Assembly (NCBI RefSeq): GCF_019175345.1 | Contig: NZ_CP077717.1 | Location: 1,650,001-1,714,000, forward strand | Origin: Saccharolobus shibatae B12 | GTDB taxonomy: Archaea > Thermoproteota > Thermoprotei_A > Sulfolobales > Sulfolobaceae | Reading direction: 5' to 3' | Length of the DNA stretch: 64,000 nt | In this document: positions 1 through 10,310 of the stretch, piece by piece | Layout of the letters: every line of letters begins with the position of its first letter | How positions within the stretch are numbered: position 1 is the stretch's first letter | The notes under the pieces: model-generated | Told to the model about the DNA's origin: nothing | The model's database searches: none | The model's input: only the letters and a program-made list of their open reading frames with translations | Position numbers and translations under genes: made by a program

Positions 1-2
1 CA

Positions 3-1169
3 AGGGCCATTCAAATTGCCCTTAGCGAACCTAAAGGTCCCGTATATATAGTTTTCCCCAGGGAAGTTACAGTAGAAGAAACGGAATATAGGCATATTAA
101 AATGGAACCCTTTGAACCTGCAGCACCAACTGCACATCTAGAGAAAGCAAAAAAGATGATTGAAGAAGCAGAAAGACCGGTAATTATAACATGGAATGCG
201 GGTAAGAGAAGGGATTGGTTTAAATCCTTAGTTAAATTTGCTGATACAATTAAAATACCAGTAATTAATTATATAGGGGGATATGTAAATTACCCTTCAA
301 ACGGCAAAATGGCTCTGGATAGTCTAGATTTATCGCAATCAGATTTATTAATTGTAGTTGAAAATGATGTGCCTTGGATTCCAAAAAAGCAAGAAATTAA
401 GGGTAAGGTCATAAGAGTCGATACTGATCCCTCATATAGGAACATTCCATTTTATGGCTTCCAATGTGATCTATGTATACAATCAACTGTCTCGGAATTC
501 TTTGATAGATTAGTTAATTCACTTAACCCAAAAGATGACCATTGGGTAGTTGAGGAAAGAGAAAGACAAGTTAAGGAAAAAATAGAAGAGATTGAGAGAC
601 TAAGCAAGAGCAGAAAAATTCATCCTAGATACTTATCATATGAGATAGGAAAAGTAGCAAAGGAGGAAAGTGCTATAATTGTTAATGAATACGTTTTCAA
701 TCCTAAATATGCTGAATTAACGGAATTTGGTAGTTACTTAGGAGAACCTTCAGCAGGTTATTTAGGTTGGGGTTTAGGTGCCTCAGTAGGAATTAGATCG
801 CTAACCGATAGGCTAGTTATTGCTATAGTAGGAGATGGTCAATTTATCTTCGGCGTTCCAGAAGCGTTCTATTATTTAGCTGTTAAGTACCCATTACTAA
901 CCATTATTTATGATAATGGTGGATGGTTAGCTACTGAAAATGCCGTAAAAGAGGTTTATCCAGATGGTGTGGCAGTAGCTAAGGGTGTTTTCCCTGCAAC
1001 AACTTTTAGAAGGTATAATATAGGTCAAGGAGTAATAGGATATGGAGGGTACTTTAAGCTAATAGAGAGAACAGAGGAAGTTCGTGAAACCCTACTTGAA
1101 GCGATAAATTACATTAAACAAGGTAAACCAGCAATAATACAAGCAATTGTAGAAAGAGCTAAGGCATAG
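3..1169 (+). CDS. Thiamine-diphosphate enzyme (acetolactate synthase/2-hydroxyacyl-CoA lyase/benzoylformate decarboxylase type), 5' end missing
   Basis: The frame is open from the left edge, so the gene starts outside the window; about 388 C-terminal residues are visible. The first residues (RAIQIALSEPKGPVYIVFP, bases 3-59) are the typical end of the N-terminal Pyr domain. The central domain follows, then the C-terminal PP domain with the diphosphate/Mg motif GDGQ near base 831 and DNGGW about 28 residues later. Family members cleave or join C-C bonds next to a carbonyl in the cytosol. The substrate cannot be read from the sequence. Lying at the edge of a catabolic region, it could act on a 2-keto or 2-hydroxyacyl intermediate; acetolactate synthase is the alternative. 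Confidence 0.85.
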   Translation, partial: RAIQIALSEPKGPVYIVFPREVTVEETEYRHIKMEPFEPAAPTAHLEKAKKMIEEAERPVIITWNAGKRRDWFKSLVKFADTIKIPVINYIGGYVNYPSNGKMALDSLDLSQSDLLIVVENDVPWIPKKQEIKGKVIRVDTDPSYRNIPFYGFQCDLCIQSTVSEFFDRLVNSLNPKDDHWVVEERERQVKEKIEEIERLSKSRKIHPRYLSYEIGKVAKEESAIIVNEYVFNPKYAELTEFGSYLGEPSAGYLGWGLGASVGIRSLTDRLVIAIVGDGQFIFGVPEAFYYLAVKYPLLTIIYDNGGWLATENAVKEVYPDGVAVAKGVFPATTFRRYNIGQGVIGYGGYFKLIERTEEVRETLLEAINYIKQGKPAIIQAIVERAKA

Positions 1170-2027
1170 ACATTAACAATGCGGAGAGTAGTTGAAATGG
1201 GTAATTATACGATTTTCCCTTAGATATCACTGGAGATTTGATAGTATCGGAGAAGTTTTTAACCAAGGATATAAAATACGGAATTGGGATTTATTAAAAT
1301 AACTTTTGGGCATGACAGCAAGATTGATGAAAATATTTAAGCTGTTAAAATCATACAATTGCTGATAGGATTTTATTTTTAATAAAGTCGTGAGTTGATC
1401 TTGTAAGACTAACAAGTGAGGGTGTTCTCGAACAGTCATCTTATTCGATAATCAATAACAAAATTATATTTGATAAGAGATTTTCTCAAATAACCACCTC
1501 TATCTAGGGATAAATTGCATTAGAACGCTCAAGATGTTTCTTGAGAAAATTTATGTGCAAGGATTACGAGACTTATATGAGGGTTAGCTAGATGAACCTC
1601 GTAACCCTTGGACAATTAATACTTCTGATTATAAGAAATTTAAATCTTAATTCAAGAAAATACAGAATAAAAGAACTTGCATTTACAATAGTATTGTCTT
1701 AGGAGTACAGATCACGAAAACAGCAATACTATCATCAACACTATACACGAAAAATTAGGGATAAGAAGAAAGATACAAATGCTCATCATTCAACGTGAAC
1801 AAGAACTGATTATCAAAAAGGGAAAAACATGTGGAGAAATGCTGTATTAACTCAACATAGAATGAGCAGAGAACAGAAGAAAAGAATCTTGAAAGAGCAT
1901 GATGGGCATAAGGACAATATCTAAAGCAAGATGAGCACATAATAACTCCCAAAGAGTCTATACGTATAATTGAAGGCAGTTAGGTTTATTAGTTAATTAT
2001 ATATTTTATATTTTTAATAGTGATAAC
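1170..2027. other. Gene-free stretch, probable insertion-sequence debris
   Basis: No convincing coding frame; the short frames here have no recognisable protein content. The stretch around 1290-1400 weakly resembles 14600-14700 (both contain GATGAAAAT(A/C)TTTAAG), which suggests a shared decayed element. The last 50 bases are AT-rich and would hold the promoter of the following binding-protein gene. Confidence 0.4.
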
Positions 2028-3074
2028 ATGAGCAGAAAAAGAGTAAAATTAGGTATAAGTAAAATTACGGTAATAGTATTGATAATAGTAGTAGTAATTA
2101 TAGCTTGGATAGGTGGAACGCTGGTTTTTTATCATTCGTCAAGTTCGTCAATAAAGACAACACAGTCTAGTATTGTACCCATATCAACAACACCAGTTAC
2201 TATTGGAGCCTTACAAGGTAATGACCCAGACATATCAGCATGGGCCTTTACGGAATCTCAACTTCTATCTACACTTAAAGAATATGATCCTAATATAAAG
2301 ACCCAAGACTTTTCCACTGCTACATTAGTCATACAAGGATTGGAAAGTGGAACAATACAAGTAGGTATTATTAGCACTGATTCAATTATAGTTGCTATTT
2401 CTAGAGGAGCCCCTCTTGTAATAGTAGCCACGTATAGGATCACTCCAGCAGCAAGAGATTTGGTAGTTAAAGCTCCGACACCCATAAACAACCTATATCA
2501 GTTAAATAACACCGATGATGCAGAACCATCACCAGGGATCTTACCCACAATAACTGATGAATATTTGGAATATAAGTATAATTTACACTTTAATTTTGAA
2601 TATGTAGGATCTTTTCAAGGTCAAATAGCAGCATTAATAAGTGATAAGGCAACATTTGCAAATGTGAATCCGTTTGATGCATATAAGTTGATTCAGAATG
2701 GAACGTTAAAAGTAGTATATAGTTTTAGCTTAAAATGGCCTGCATATTCAGTAGTGACTACCAGAAGTTTTTTGGAGCAACATCCAGATGCTATAAAAGC
2801 AGTAATAATGGGCCTACTTAAGGCAAACGATATCTATGAGGCTAATGTAAATAATCAAACTATAAATTTCCTAGCAAGCTATTATGGAAGGATTATAGGC
2901 TCAAATGGTGCTGTGGTTCTATTTCATAACTATACCTATTCTACTAATGGAGCAATCAATGTTACAGCTCTGCAAATATTAATAAATACTTATAGGGAGA
3001 TAGGTGTGATAACGAACAGCACACTAACAGTCAATGATACTTATACTAATGAGTTTGTAAAAGTGATCTCATAG
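2028..3074 (+). CDS. ABC transporter solute-binding protein, NitT/TauT/THI5-like
   Basis: 348 residues. The N-terminus (KLGISK then a run of I/V/L to about residue 35) fits a class III, pilin-like signal peptide as on Sulfolobus sugar-binding proteins, cleaved after the Gly before ISK. A Ser/Thr-rich linker follows and then a type II periplasmic-binding fold with repeated N-glycosylation sequons. ATG is preceded by AGTGATAAC. The mature part is closely related to the protein at 32899-33942 (shared segments such as GAPLVIVAT and TTRSFLEQHPD), but its signal region differs from that of the other three paralogs. No transporter genes lie beside it; the only ABC ATPase and permeases are at 23.6-26 kb. 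Ligand unknown, likely a small organic acid or aromatic compound. Confidence 0.85.
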   Translation: MSRKRVKLGISKITVIVLIIVVVIIAWIGGTLVFYHSSSSSIKTTQSSIVPISTTPVTIGALQGNDPDISAWAFTESQLLSTLKEYDPNIKTQDFSTATLVIQGLESGTIQVGIISTDSIIVAISRGAPLVIVATYRITPAARDLVVKAPTPINNLYQLNNTDDAEPSPGILPTITDEYLEYKYNLHFNFEYVGSFQGQIAALISDKATFANVNPFDAYKLIQNGTLKVVYSFSLKWPAYSVVTTRSFLEQHPDAIKAVIMGLLKANDIYEANVNNQTINFLASYYGRIIGSNGAVVLFHNYTYSTNGAINVTALQILINTYREIGVITNSTLTVNDTYTNEFVKVIS

Positions 3075-3469
3075 AAAGATTTTTTAAATTCTAAATAATA
3101 AAAAAATACTATAAAAATATTTTTTAGTAAGTGAGAATCGAATATAACTTCTACCAATAAGAAATATAGAAGAGTATTTGAATGAGTGTCATACATCTTA
3201 TATCTTTCCCTTTAAGTATTGCGCAAGTTTTTAACACGAAGAGAAGATTCAAAATTTCTCAAAAATTTACGTCTTATTTTGAATAATTATATATAGATAT
3301 GAAAACATATTTATTCAATTATTTACACATGGGACACTCTCCTCCTACGGTTACAAGCTCATATCTATTAGCATATAGTGCCTCTCTGGAGTATAGTTTA
3401 CGCTACTAACATTTTAACTTTATATTTCATAAATTGATCGAAGGAGTGATAATCGTCCCGCTAGATAAA
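3075..3469. repeat. Fragments of the ISC1217/SM2-like element
   Basis: Bases about 3123-3190 match the left arm seen at 22977-23045 (AGTAAGTG, ATATAACTTCTACCAAT, TTTGAATGAGT). A second fragment at 3345-3390 matches the outer arm (CCTACGGTTACAA, then CTATTAG). The two pieces are in rearranged order, so this is decayed debris, not an intact element. Confidence 0.5.
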
Positions 3470-4543
3470 TTATTTCCTTTGTATTTCTGGGATTATCTCA
3501 TTTGCAAATAATTCTAAGTTTTCTATATTATCTTCATAACTTATAGTTATCCAATCAATATGTACTAAAAATGTATTAGCATTGGTATGTTCTAGAATCT
3601 TTTTTACTTTATCTGCTACATCCCTAGGTTTACCCGCCAATAAACGATTTGTATCTAACATATACTCTACATCATCGTATTTATAAAATTCTGGTGGAAT
3701 AAATCCCTCTGCTTTTCTTGTTTCTCCTATTTCGTAATTCTTCACGGTCTTCCTTGCTTGTAAATCTAAAAACGCTCCCTTTAACTCTCTAAGCATTATT
3801 GGTAAGAACTTTCTTAATTTCTCTTCACTGTTACTAATATAGACATATTTTTCGATTGCCAACTTAGGATTACCATTACCATTAAAATTATTTCTATAAG
3901 CTTCTATTCGCTCTCTTACTATTTCATCTCTATCTATACCCGTAACTAAGTTTAAACCATTCTGAGCTGCCCATATAGTAGTTGGTATAGTTCTAGTGGG
4001 TATCCAAATTGGAGGATAAGGTTTCTGAACGTAAGGTATTAATCTTTCTACATCCTCAAATTTATAATAGTCCCCTTTGAACGAAAATTTCTTACCTTGG
4101 GATGTCACCTTTAAAAACTCAAGTAGAACTGTAGTAGCTTCCCTACTCATTACTTTTGCTATTTTAGGGTCTAATCCAACTTCCTTGAGTTCAAGCTCAC
4201 TAATGCCACCAGTCAAACCGACATCAAGCCTACCCTCACATAAGTTATCTAACAATGCCAACTCCTCAGCTAAATGAAGGGGATTTCTAATAGGAACAAC
4301 ATAGGCTAGAGAACCTATCCTTATCTTAGATGTATGTTGACAAACAGCTGAAAGGAGTACTCCTTGAGATGTATTACCACCTAACCTAGAAAAATGATGC
4401 TCTGCAAAGAAAAAATACTCGTAACCTAATTTTTCGGCTTCTTCAACTAATTTTATCTGATCTTTATAATATGTTACAAAGTTAAGGCTATTTAGATCTT
4501 GAGGAAGTATAGGGTGCGTGAACACACCAAAATTGATATGCAT
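3470..4543 (-). CDS. Luciferase-like flavin-dependent monooxygenase (LLM class)
   Basis: 357 residues, normal for the bacterial-luciferase/F420 oxidoreductase superfamily. The TIM-barrel markers are present: an N-terminal beta strand, EEAEKLGYEYFFFAEHHF around residues 35-52, the IRIGSLAYVVPIRNPLHLAEE block near 75-95, and EGRLDVGLTGG near 105. Members use reduced FMN or F420 to oxidise small molecules in the cytosol. A TATA-like CTTAAATA lies about 30 bases before the ATG, with almost no leader, as usual in Sulfolobales. It stands alone between debris but fits the catabolic theme. Substrate unknown. Confidence 0.85.
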   Translation of the reverse strand: MHINFGVFTHPILPQDLNSLNFVTYYKDQIKLVEEAEKLGYEYFFFAEHHFSRLGGNTSQGVLLSAVCQHTSKIRIGSLAYVVPIRNPLHLAEELALLDNLCEGRLDVGLTGGISELELKEVGLDPKIAKVMSREATTVLLEFLKVTSQGKKFSFKGDYYKFEDVERLIPYVQKPYPPIWIPTRTIPTTIWAAQNGLNLVTGIDRDEIVRERIEAYRNNFNGNGNPKLAIEKYVYISNSEEKLRKFLPIMLRELKGAFLDLQARKTVKNYEIGETRKAEGFIPPEFYKYDDVEYMLDTNRLLAGKPRDVADKVKKILEHTNANTFLVHIDWITISYEDNIENLELFANEIIPEIQRK

Positions 4544-4683
4544 ATAATATTTTTTAATCGAGTTGTATTTAAGTATTTTCTAATGTACGCTTTGTGGTCT
4601 GCTCCAAAATTATACAAAAATTTATAACTAATTATGTAAAGTGTTACCTATAGGAAAGAGGAAGTATAAGAGGGATTGAGTAA

Positions 4684-5557
4684 ATACGACGAGAACGTTA
4701 TAACTAGCTACAGGTTGATGTTCTCCTTCTAAGTATTTGACCCCTGATGGGATTTATTAGCTGAGGAGAATAAATATGCCAAGACTAAGTACAAGACACC
4801 AAAGGAGTTCAACGATTTCCTAACATTCTTACACTTCTTCCTACCTTACAGAGCAATAGAAGGAGTATTGAGGGCTTTAGAGCAGTTGAAGATAGTCCCC
4901 ACAAGCCTTGATTATTCTACGATATGGAGGAGGGTGAAAGACATGAACATAATCTCCCAGATGTAACTGACGAGCTTGAAGTGATTACAGATGCAACAAG
5001 CATAAGCGCAAATAGGGAGGACAATACATTGTCGCAAAGTGGGGAAAACTAGGATCCAAATTGCTCAAGATCTAGATTGTAATGGAGAAGGAAGAGCTTA
5101 AGATTGTCAGTGTTGAGGTTATTAATAACGAAGTTGATAGTGCCGTGAAAGCAATTAAGGATCTCCAAGATAAGGGTAAGAAGTTTTTATAGAGATAAGG
5201 CATATTACGCCAATGACGTTTACAAGACCGATATTGAGGTTGTAGTTCCTCGTTACAAGAACGCTTCTACTAAGCGTGGTCATCCTTCTAGGCAGAAGGC
5301 TGTACGGGAGTTTAGAAAGTTGGGTTTATGATCGTTGTAGGGAGGAAAAGGACTACGGTGTTAGGTGACAAATAGAGTCCTTGTTCTCTGCTATAAAGCG
5401 TGATTTTAGGGAATTGATTAGGGCTACCAGCTTTGTAAATCAAATAATTGAGGCTAAGTTCTGGGCTTATGCACGAATGGTTCACTTAGCGAATTCTGTA
5501 GTTAGTAGGGCTCCTAGTATTAGAGTGGTGAGCTCGAGAAGAATGTTGAAATAAATA
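4684..5557 (+). pseudogene. Decayed IS5-type transposase (ISC1058-like)
   Basis: In frame from 4684 the sequence reads KYDENVITSYRLMFSF, stop, VFDP, stop, WDLLAEENKYAKTKYKTPKE and on to IIEGVLRALEQ-like text, ending at a stop near 4965. Frameshifts follow; DELEVITDATSIS (near 4970) looks like the first DDE aspartate region, and FRELIRATSFVNQIIEAKFW to SSRRMLK (5409-5553) is the C-terminus. Several stops and shifts make it non-functional. The name ISC1058 is from memory of Sulfolobus IS5-family transposases. A short copy of its 3' end recurs at 40262-40325. Confidence 0.75.
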
Positions 5558-5669
5558 CTGCTTGTCGGGAAAACCATATTTTATACTATATCATTCTTAT
5601 GATAAAAAATTGAATTAGGTCGCAAATAATCTCATACATTGAAAGTATGAAACTTTTATTGAGAGTGGA

Positions 5670-5801
5670 CATGGTGTCGTAACTGAGCTACAAATTAATT
5701 AAGTTAGCAGATCTTTATAAAGAGAAGGTACTAAAATTGATACTCCACATATACGTTTGGAATATTAGGAAGAGAACATATAGCTTAATGACTACAGTAT
5801 G
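5670..5801. repeat. SM3-like MITE, copy 1
   Basis: 132-base element with imperfect terminal inverted repeats: CATGGTGTCGTAACT at the left and TAATGACTACAGTATG at the right. It shares the arm GAGCTACAAATTA with the copy at 34095-34212. No coding capacity. It lies about 110 bases after the ISC1058-like transposase relic, the family I remember as the likely mobiliser of SM3 elements. Confidence 0.6.
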
Positions 5802-6360
5802 ATTTAGTTTTGCATAAATCTATCATTGTGTTTTTATTAATTGATTACATATATATGTGAAAAATTTTGTTTCTTCAATCATTATGGTATAGAATATATA
5901 TTTAATTGAACTAGAAATATTTATATATAGTAAGATAAACTGTGATTTAAAAATCACAATAGAGGATTAAACCTTACATCAATTACTTTTATATTACATT
6001 TAGAATTTATATATTTTTTAAGATATTGTGAAAAATGTACTTAAAAAGAGATATACTTTTACCCTGTTACTAAGTAGTACTTTACGGACTTTACAATGAT
6101 AGGCGTTTAGCAATAAATCTTTCAGCCAAATTCCAAGCATAGTACCAACTAAGATTGCCACGTAAGTCCTTTCAACTCACGTGATATTGTCAGAATTTGA
6201 GTAAAATTGAAAAATTATCATCATTATAATATTCCATATTATACGATTATACATTATATTCAATTATAACAAATGATATAATATATATTAATAAGATATA
6301 ATACAGATAATTGTACAGTTTTATAATAAAATTTGCCATAATCGCAGCTAAACAAGTAAG
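5802..6360. other. AT-rich gene-free stretch
   Basis: No coding frame can be supported. Bases 6230-6320 are extremely AT-rich with TATAAT-like runs. Bases 6060-6190 are less AT-rich and could be a further transposon relic, but I cannot translate them into a recognisable protein. Confidence 0.4.
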
Positions 6361-6390
6361 TAAGCCTCGTTAATTAACAAGTACCTTCGT

Positions 6391-6514
6391 CCTAATCCTC
6401 GCTGAGAGAATTTCAAGATCACGATAGAGGTTAAGGAAGAATACCTCTATGACCACTCCCCTTAAAGTTGTAGAAGAAGCCTTACCTTCCCTAATATTAA
6501 CACCACTTCTACGG
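6391..6514 (-). pseudogene. C-terminal transposase fragment
   Basis: On the minus strand a short open stretch reads IREGKASSTTLRG, then VVIEVFFLNLYRDLEIL and RIRTKVLVN before a TAA. The helical, basic C-terminus with 'TT.LR' resembles the end of IS4/ISH3-type transposases. Upstream the frame breaks down. Family assignment is weak; that it is a relic is likely. Confidence 0.4.
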
Positions 6515-6996
6515 TTGCAAATTCAAGCTTGTTAGAGGCCTAGCATGTGGTGCCTACCCTCAATTGGAATTATGGCACTACAAACACCTTTGATCAAGAT
6601 GTTCTTCATAGAAGCCTAAGTCCGATAGATATGAAGGAAAGATGCTATTGAGAATAAGGATTGTAATTGCATTTAGTTTTTTATCTGTATTCTCTTAAAA
6701 ATAATGTTATTTTACTATTTTATAAAAATTTTGTACAAAATAAAGATAATATAGGACACGGTCATAGTATCGTCGTTAACCTATTTATTTTTCTGTTACA
6801 GGTGGTAGGACATAATCAAATATTCCATTGCCCTAGTCTTGTTGGACAAAGCGCAGATCCTTGAATTTATAGGTTAATAATGACACTATGGTCTTATCCT
6901 CTGCTTGTTGTCATTATTGATAGGTGCTATTTTGCAAGTTTCTGAGGGGATTTGGGAGAGATAACGTTAAGTTCTTGTAGTGCAACTATGTTAATA

Positions 6997-7755
6997 ATGA
7001 AACTTAAAGATAAGGTAGCGATAATTACTGGTGCGTCGGGTGATATAGGTAAGACTTTTTCTTTAGCGTTAGCCAAGGAAGGTGCAAGTATCGTACTAGT
7101 TGATATTGATATAGATGGCATGAGAGACACTGCCGAAACTATAAAATCAATGGGTGGAAAAGTAATTATGTTTAAGGTTGATATAACTAACGAGGAGCAA
7201 GTTAACGATATGGCTAAGAGGGTATATAATGAATTTGGAAGGATAGATATCTTAGTTAATAATGCAGCAGTATATGGTATGCTAGAGAAGAAGAAACCAT
7301 TTTATGAGATTTCATTACAGGAATTCGAGAAGGTACTACGAGTAAATGTGATAGGAGTTTGGTTATGTTCAAAGGCTACTTTTCCGTATATGAGAAAAAT
7401 AGGAAAAGGTAAAATAATAAATATTGCCTCAACTACTGTACATTCAGGTGCTTTTGGACTAGCTCATTATATTGCCTCAAAGGCTGCTGTAATAGGGTTA
7501 ACTAGGGCGTTGGCAAGAGAAATGGGAGACTATAACATTAACGTAAATGCTATAGCTCCAGGATTAACATTAACTAAGGCTACACTAAAACTAAATCCAG
7601 CAGATTATTTGGAAAACCGTAAACAGTTGCGATCAATTAAAAGAGATCAGAAGCCAGAAGATTTAGTGGGAACATTAATATTCTTAGCCTCCGACGATAG
7701 TGATTTCATAAGTGGACAAACAATTATAGTCGATGGTGGTAGTGTATTTTCATAA
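6997..7755 (+). CDS. Short-chain dehydrogenase/reductase (classical SDR)
   Basis: 252 residues from the ATG at 6997. Motifs: TGASGDIG (residues 11-18, NAD(P) binding), NNAA (88-91), catalytic Ser145, Tyr158 and Lys162, and a C-terminal SGQTIIVDGG. Asp36 after the second strand favours NAD over NADP. A longer frame from TTG 6952 adds residues without homology to the Rossmann start, so 6997 is preferred (ATG 6988 is possible). Oxidises or reduces an alcohol/ketone in the cytosol; in this setting a ring diol or hydroxyacyl intermediate is plausible. It is flanked by debris and has no operon partner. Confidence 0.88.
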   Translation: MKLKDKVAIITGASGDIGKTFSLALAKEGASIVLVDIDIDGMRDTAETIKSMGGKVIMFKVDITNEEQVNDMAKRVYNEFGRIDILVNNAAVYGMLEKKKPFYEISLQEFEKVLRVNVIGVWLCSKATFPYMRKIGKGKIINIASTTVHSGAFGLAHYIASKAAVIGLTRALAREMGDYNINVNAIAPGLTLTKATLKLNPADYLENRKQLRSIKRDQKPEDLVGTLIFLASDDSDFISGQTIIVDGGSVFS

Positions 7756-7910
7756 CAAGTTGGTTTAAACTTTTAAAAAGAAGAAGTCCCATATAGAAGT
7801 ATATGAAATTTTTGTATTAAATACATTTAATACCATTATCCAGATATATGAGTAGTACAAAAAACTATGAAACTCATATAATAAAATTATTTTTAAGTAA
7901 TATAAGGAGA

Positions 7911-9017
7911 CTAGTTTCGTTCCTTTACTGATGAGATTATTAGCGCACCTATAAAATATGAGAATAGCATTGTTTCAAAGAGTGCTCTAAATCCCCAGAA
8001 TGACAATATTAAACCTAATATAGCACTCCATGCTGCACCAGATGTATAATTTATCATATAATATAAACTGAAAGCACTATCTCTGCGTTCATCTTTAATT
8101 ACATCAGAAAGTAAAGCTTGAGATAGCGGATCTTCATTAAATAAGAACATACCAATTATGAGCATTGACACAATAATCCATAAAATGTTACGTCCAGCTA
8201 GTATAAGAATTATCGTTGCAGTTGCGGACATTAAAAGTGAAGGTATTATCACATATTTTCTATTTTCCAAAATATCAGAGACATGAGCACCTAGTACTGG
8301 AGAGATTACACTTCCTGCCGCTAATATTGTATAAAGACCACCTACTATTGTCGATGAAAAGTGTAAATAGTTAATCAGATAAAGAGGTATAAACGTTAAA
8401 GCAACACCTAGTCCCCTACCTCCAGCTATTATAGATCGTGCCACATATAGTTTAAGTATATTTTTATCTTTAAGTACTTGAACATAGGACTTAGCTCCAC
8501 TCTTCTTTTGCTCAAATATAAGAGATCTCCTATCTTCTACAAGTAACATTACTAGTATCCCAAATATTAAACCTGGAACACCTAAAAGAAGTAGAACACT
8601 TCTCCAACCTAAAATCGCTATTAAGAATCCTACTATTATAGGAGCTATTAAGGTGCCAATATTACCACCGGCTGTGTGGATTGTCAACGCCTTTCCTCTG
8701 TCTCTTCTTTCAAACCAATCTGATATTAGAGATGAAGCAGTAGGGTGTTGGGGACTAGAACCTACTGCGCCAAATAGCCTAAAGAGCGAAAAGAGTGGGA
8801 AAGAATTGGACAGGGCTGACCCAATCATGGTTAATCCTACTAATATATTTCCCCCACCGCATAGATACTTTCTCTTAATATAATTAGATAAAAGACCATA
8901 AACTCCTTGTAGAACACCATTTATCAAATTTACAGCTCCTAATAATAATCCCAATTCAGTATAGGTAATACTAAAATAATTTATGACATATGGATACACT
9001 AAGGAATAAGCACCCAC
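7911..9017 (-). CDS. Major facilitator superfamily transporter, start unclear
   Basis: 368 residues from GTG at 9017 give about 11 membrane helices, including the helix 2-3 loop GRG-rich region (DRGKALTIHTAGGN) and a central break near residue 170. The same frame stays open upstream to a TAA at 9102-9104 and encodes a good first-helix sequence (KKWLNLSLVSAAHAETHLQ), but contains no ATG, GTG or TTG there. Starting at the GTG would cut helix 1. Either a rare start codon is used or the start has been lost. Polytopic carrier of unknown substrate. Confidence 0.75.
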   Translation of the reverse strand: MGAYSLVYPYVINYFSITYTELGLLLGAVNLINGVLQGVYGLLSNYIKRKYLCGGGNILVGLTMIGSALSNSFPLFSLFRLFGAVGSSPQHPTASSLISDWFERRDRGKALTIHTAGGNIGTLIAPIIVGFLIAILGWRSVLLLLGVPGLIFGILVMLLVEDRRSLIFEQKKSGAKSYVQVLKDKNILKLYVARSIIAGGRGLGVALTFIPLYLINYLHFSSTIVGGLYTILAAGSVISPVLGAHVSDILENRKYVIIPSLLMSATATIILILAGRNILWIIVSMLIIGMFLFNEDPLSQALLSDVIKDERRDSAFSLYYMINYTSGAAWSAILGLILSFWGFRALFETMLFSYFIGALIISSVKERN

Positions 9018-9146
9018 TTGTAAGTGAGTCTCTGCATGAGCTGCCGATACGAGAGAGAGATTAAGCCATTTTTTTAATTTGAGTTGCGTTCTATAATGTC
9101 GTTAATGGATAAGTTTAAAAACTTAACTTTCTAAAAAGTTATAAAA

Positions 9147-10310
9147 ATGTCTCAGTTAAAAGGCTTAGAATTTAATGCCTATATAACTGTGATTAATAGT
9201 AATGATAATGACGAAGTGCTAAAGGTGGCTATAAAGGATAATATATATACTAAGGGTGTTAGAACTACTGCTGCATCAAAAATACTTTATAATTTTATAC
9301 CCAGTTATGATGCTACAATTGTAGCAAAACTAAAGAAAATTAAGGCGAAAATTATAGCGAAAACAAATATGCACGAATTTGCGATAGGCGGAACTAATAC
9401 CTCTAGTGCGTTTGGAATAACTAAAAATCCAAATGATCCAGAATTAATAACTGGTGGTTCAAGTGGAGGTTCTGCAGTATCAGTAGCTGTAGATGATGCT
9501 GATGTTGCAATAGGGACAGATACTAGAGGGTCAGTAAGGATACCAGCTGCCTTCTGCGGCGTTTATGGGTTTAAGCCTACTTTTGGGAGAATATCCACAC
9601 ATGGTATTATTCCAAATAGCTGGAGCTTGGATCATGTTGGTATTTTAAGCAAAAACATTACCAAATTGATCTATATATATAGGATATTAAAAGGGCATGA
9701 TAATAAAGATCCTAATACTCTTATTAATTTAAGCATTAGAGAGAAAAAGAAGAAAGTTAAGAGAATAGGTATAATAAATGAGCTTACCGTCGACTGTGAG
9801 AGTAGAAACGATTTCATGAGGTTTATATATAAATTGAACGATTATGATATAGAAGAAGTAGAATTACCTATAGTATTATCCATTTCAAAATATCTCGATG
9901 TATTTAGAGTTGAGACTGCTTCTTATCATCGCCGTTTTCTTAGACTACATGAACAAGACTACTCTCCAGACGTTCTGTCATTAATAAAACAAGGGTTTAA
10001 AGTAAGAGTATTGGATTATGTAAATACAATTAAAATCAGAGAAAAGATGATAAAGGAGTTCATTAAGACTTTTAATAGATATGATCTCCTAGTTTGTCCT
10101 ACGGTTCCAATATATCCTCCTAAGATAAAAGATGTCATAAATAATGAAATAAACTATAGTAAAATACTAATAAGAAATGTAGCTCCATTTAATTTCTTAA
10201 AAGTACCTGCAATTTCAGTTCCAATAAATAAATTTGTAGGTGCCCAATTTATAGCAAATATAGGGTTTGACGAATATCTATTAGATTTTGTATCATCTTT
10301 AGGTGTCTAG
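9147..10310 (+). CDS. Amidase-signature hydrolase (GatA/AmiE-like)
   Basis: 387 residues, a little shorter than the usual 450-500. The Ser-cisSer-Lys triad is visible: Lys30 (KVAIKDN), Ser105 in GGSSGGSA and Ser129 in TDTRGSVRIPAA, where the usual TGGS is TRGS. Hydrolyses an amide to acid plus ammonia in the cytosol. Unlike GatA it has no GatB or GatC beside it, and it is convergent with, and overlaps by 12 bases, a dihydroxyphthalate-decarboxylase-like gene. This makes a catabolic amidase more likely than the tRNA amidotransferase. Substrate unknown. Confidence 0.85.
   Translation: MSQLKGLEFNAYITVINSNDNDEVLKVAIKDNIYTKGVRTTAASKILYNFIPSYDATIVAKLKKIKAKIIAKTNMHEFAIGGTNTSSAFGITKNPNDPELITGGSSGGSAVSVAVDDADVAIGTDTRGSVRIPAAFCGVYGFKPTFGRISTHGIIPNSWSLDHVGILSKNITKLIYIYRILKGHDNKDPNTLINLSIREKKKKVKRIGIINELTVDCESRNDFMRFIYKLNDYDIEEVELPIVLSISKYLDVFRVETASYHRRFLRLHEQDYSPDVLSLIKQGFKVRVLDYVNTIKIREKMIKEFIKTFNRYDLLVCPTVPIYPPKIKDVINNEINYSKILIRNVAPFNFLKVPAISVPINKFVGAQFIANIGFDEYLLDFVSSLGV

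Noticed and set aside
1227-1952. Two short minus-strand frames (1227-1439 and 1755-1952)
   Set aside because: No start context, Cys/Ser-rich or random composition, and the surrounding sequence looks decayed.
9147-10310. GatA subunit of the tRNA amidotransferase
   Set aside because: No GatB or GatC neighbours, short length and TRGS in place of TGGS; a stand-alone amidase fits better.
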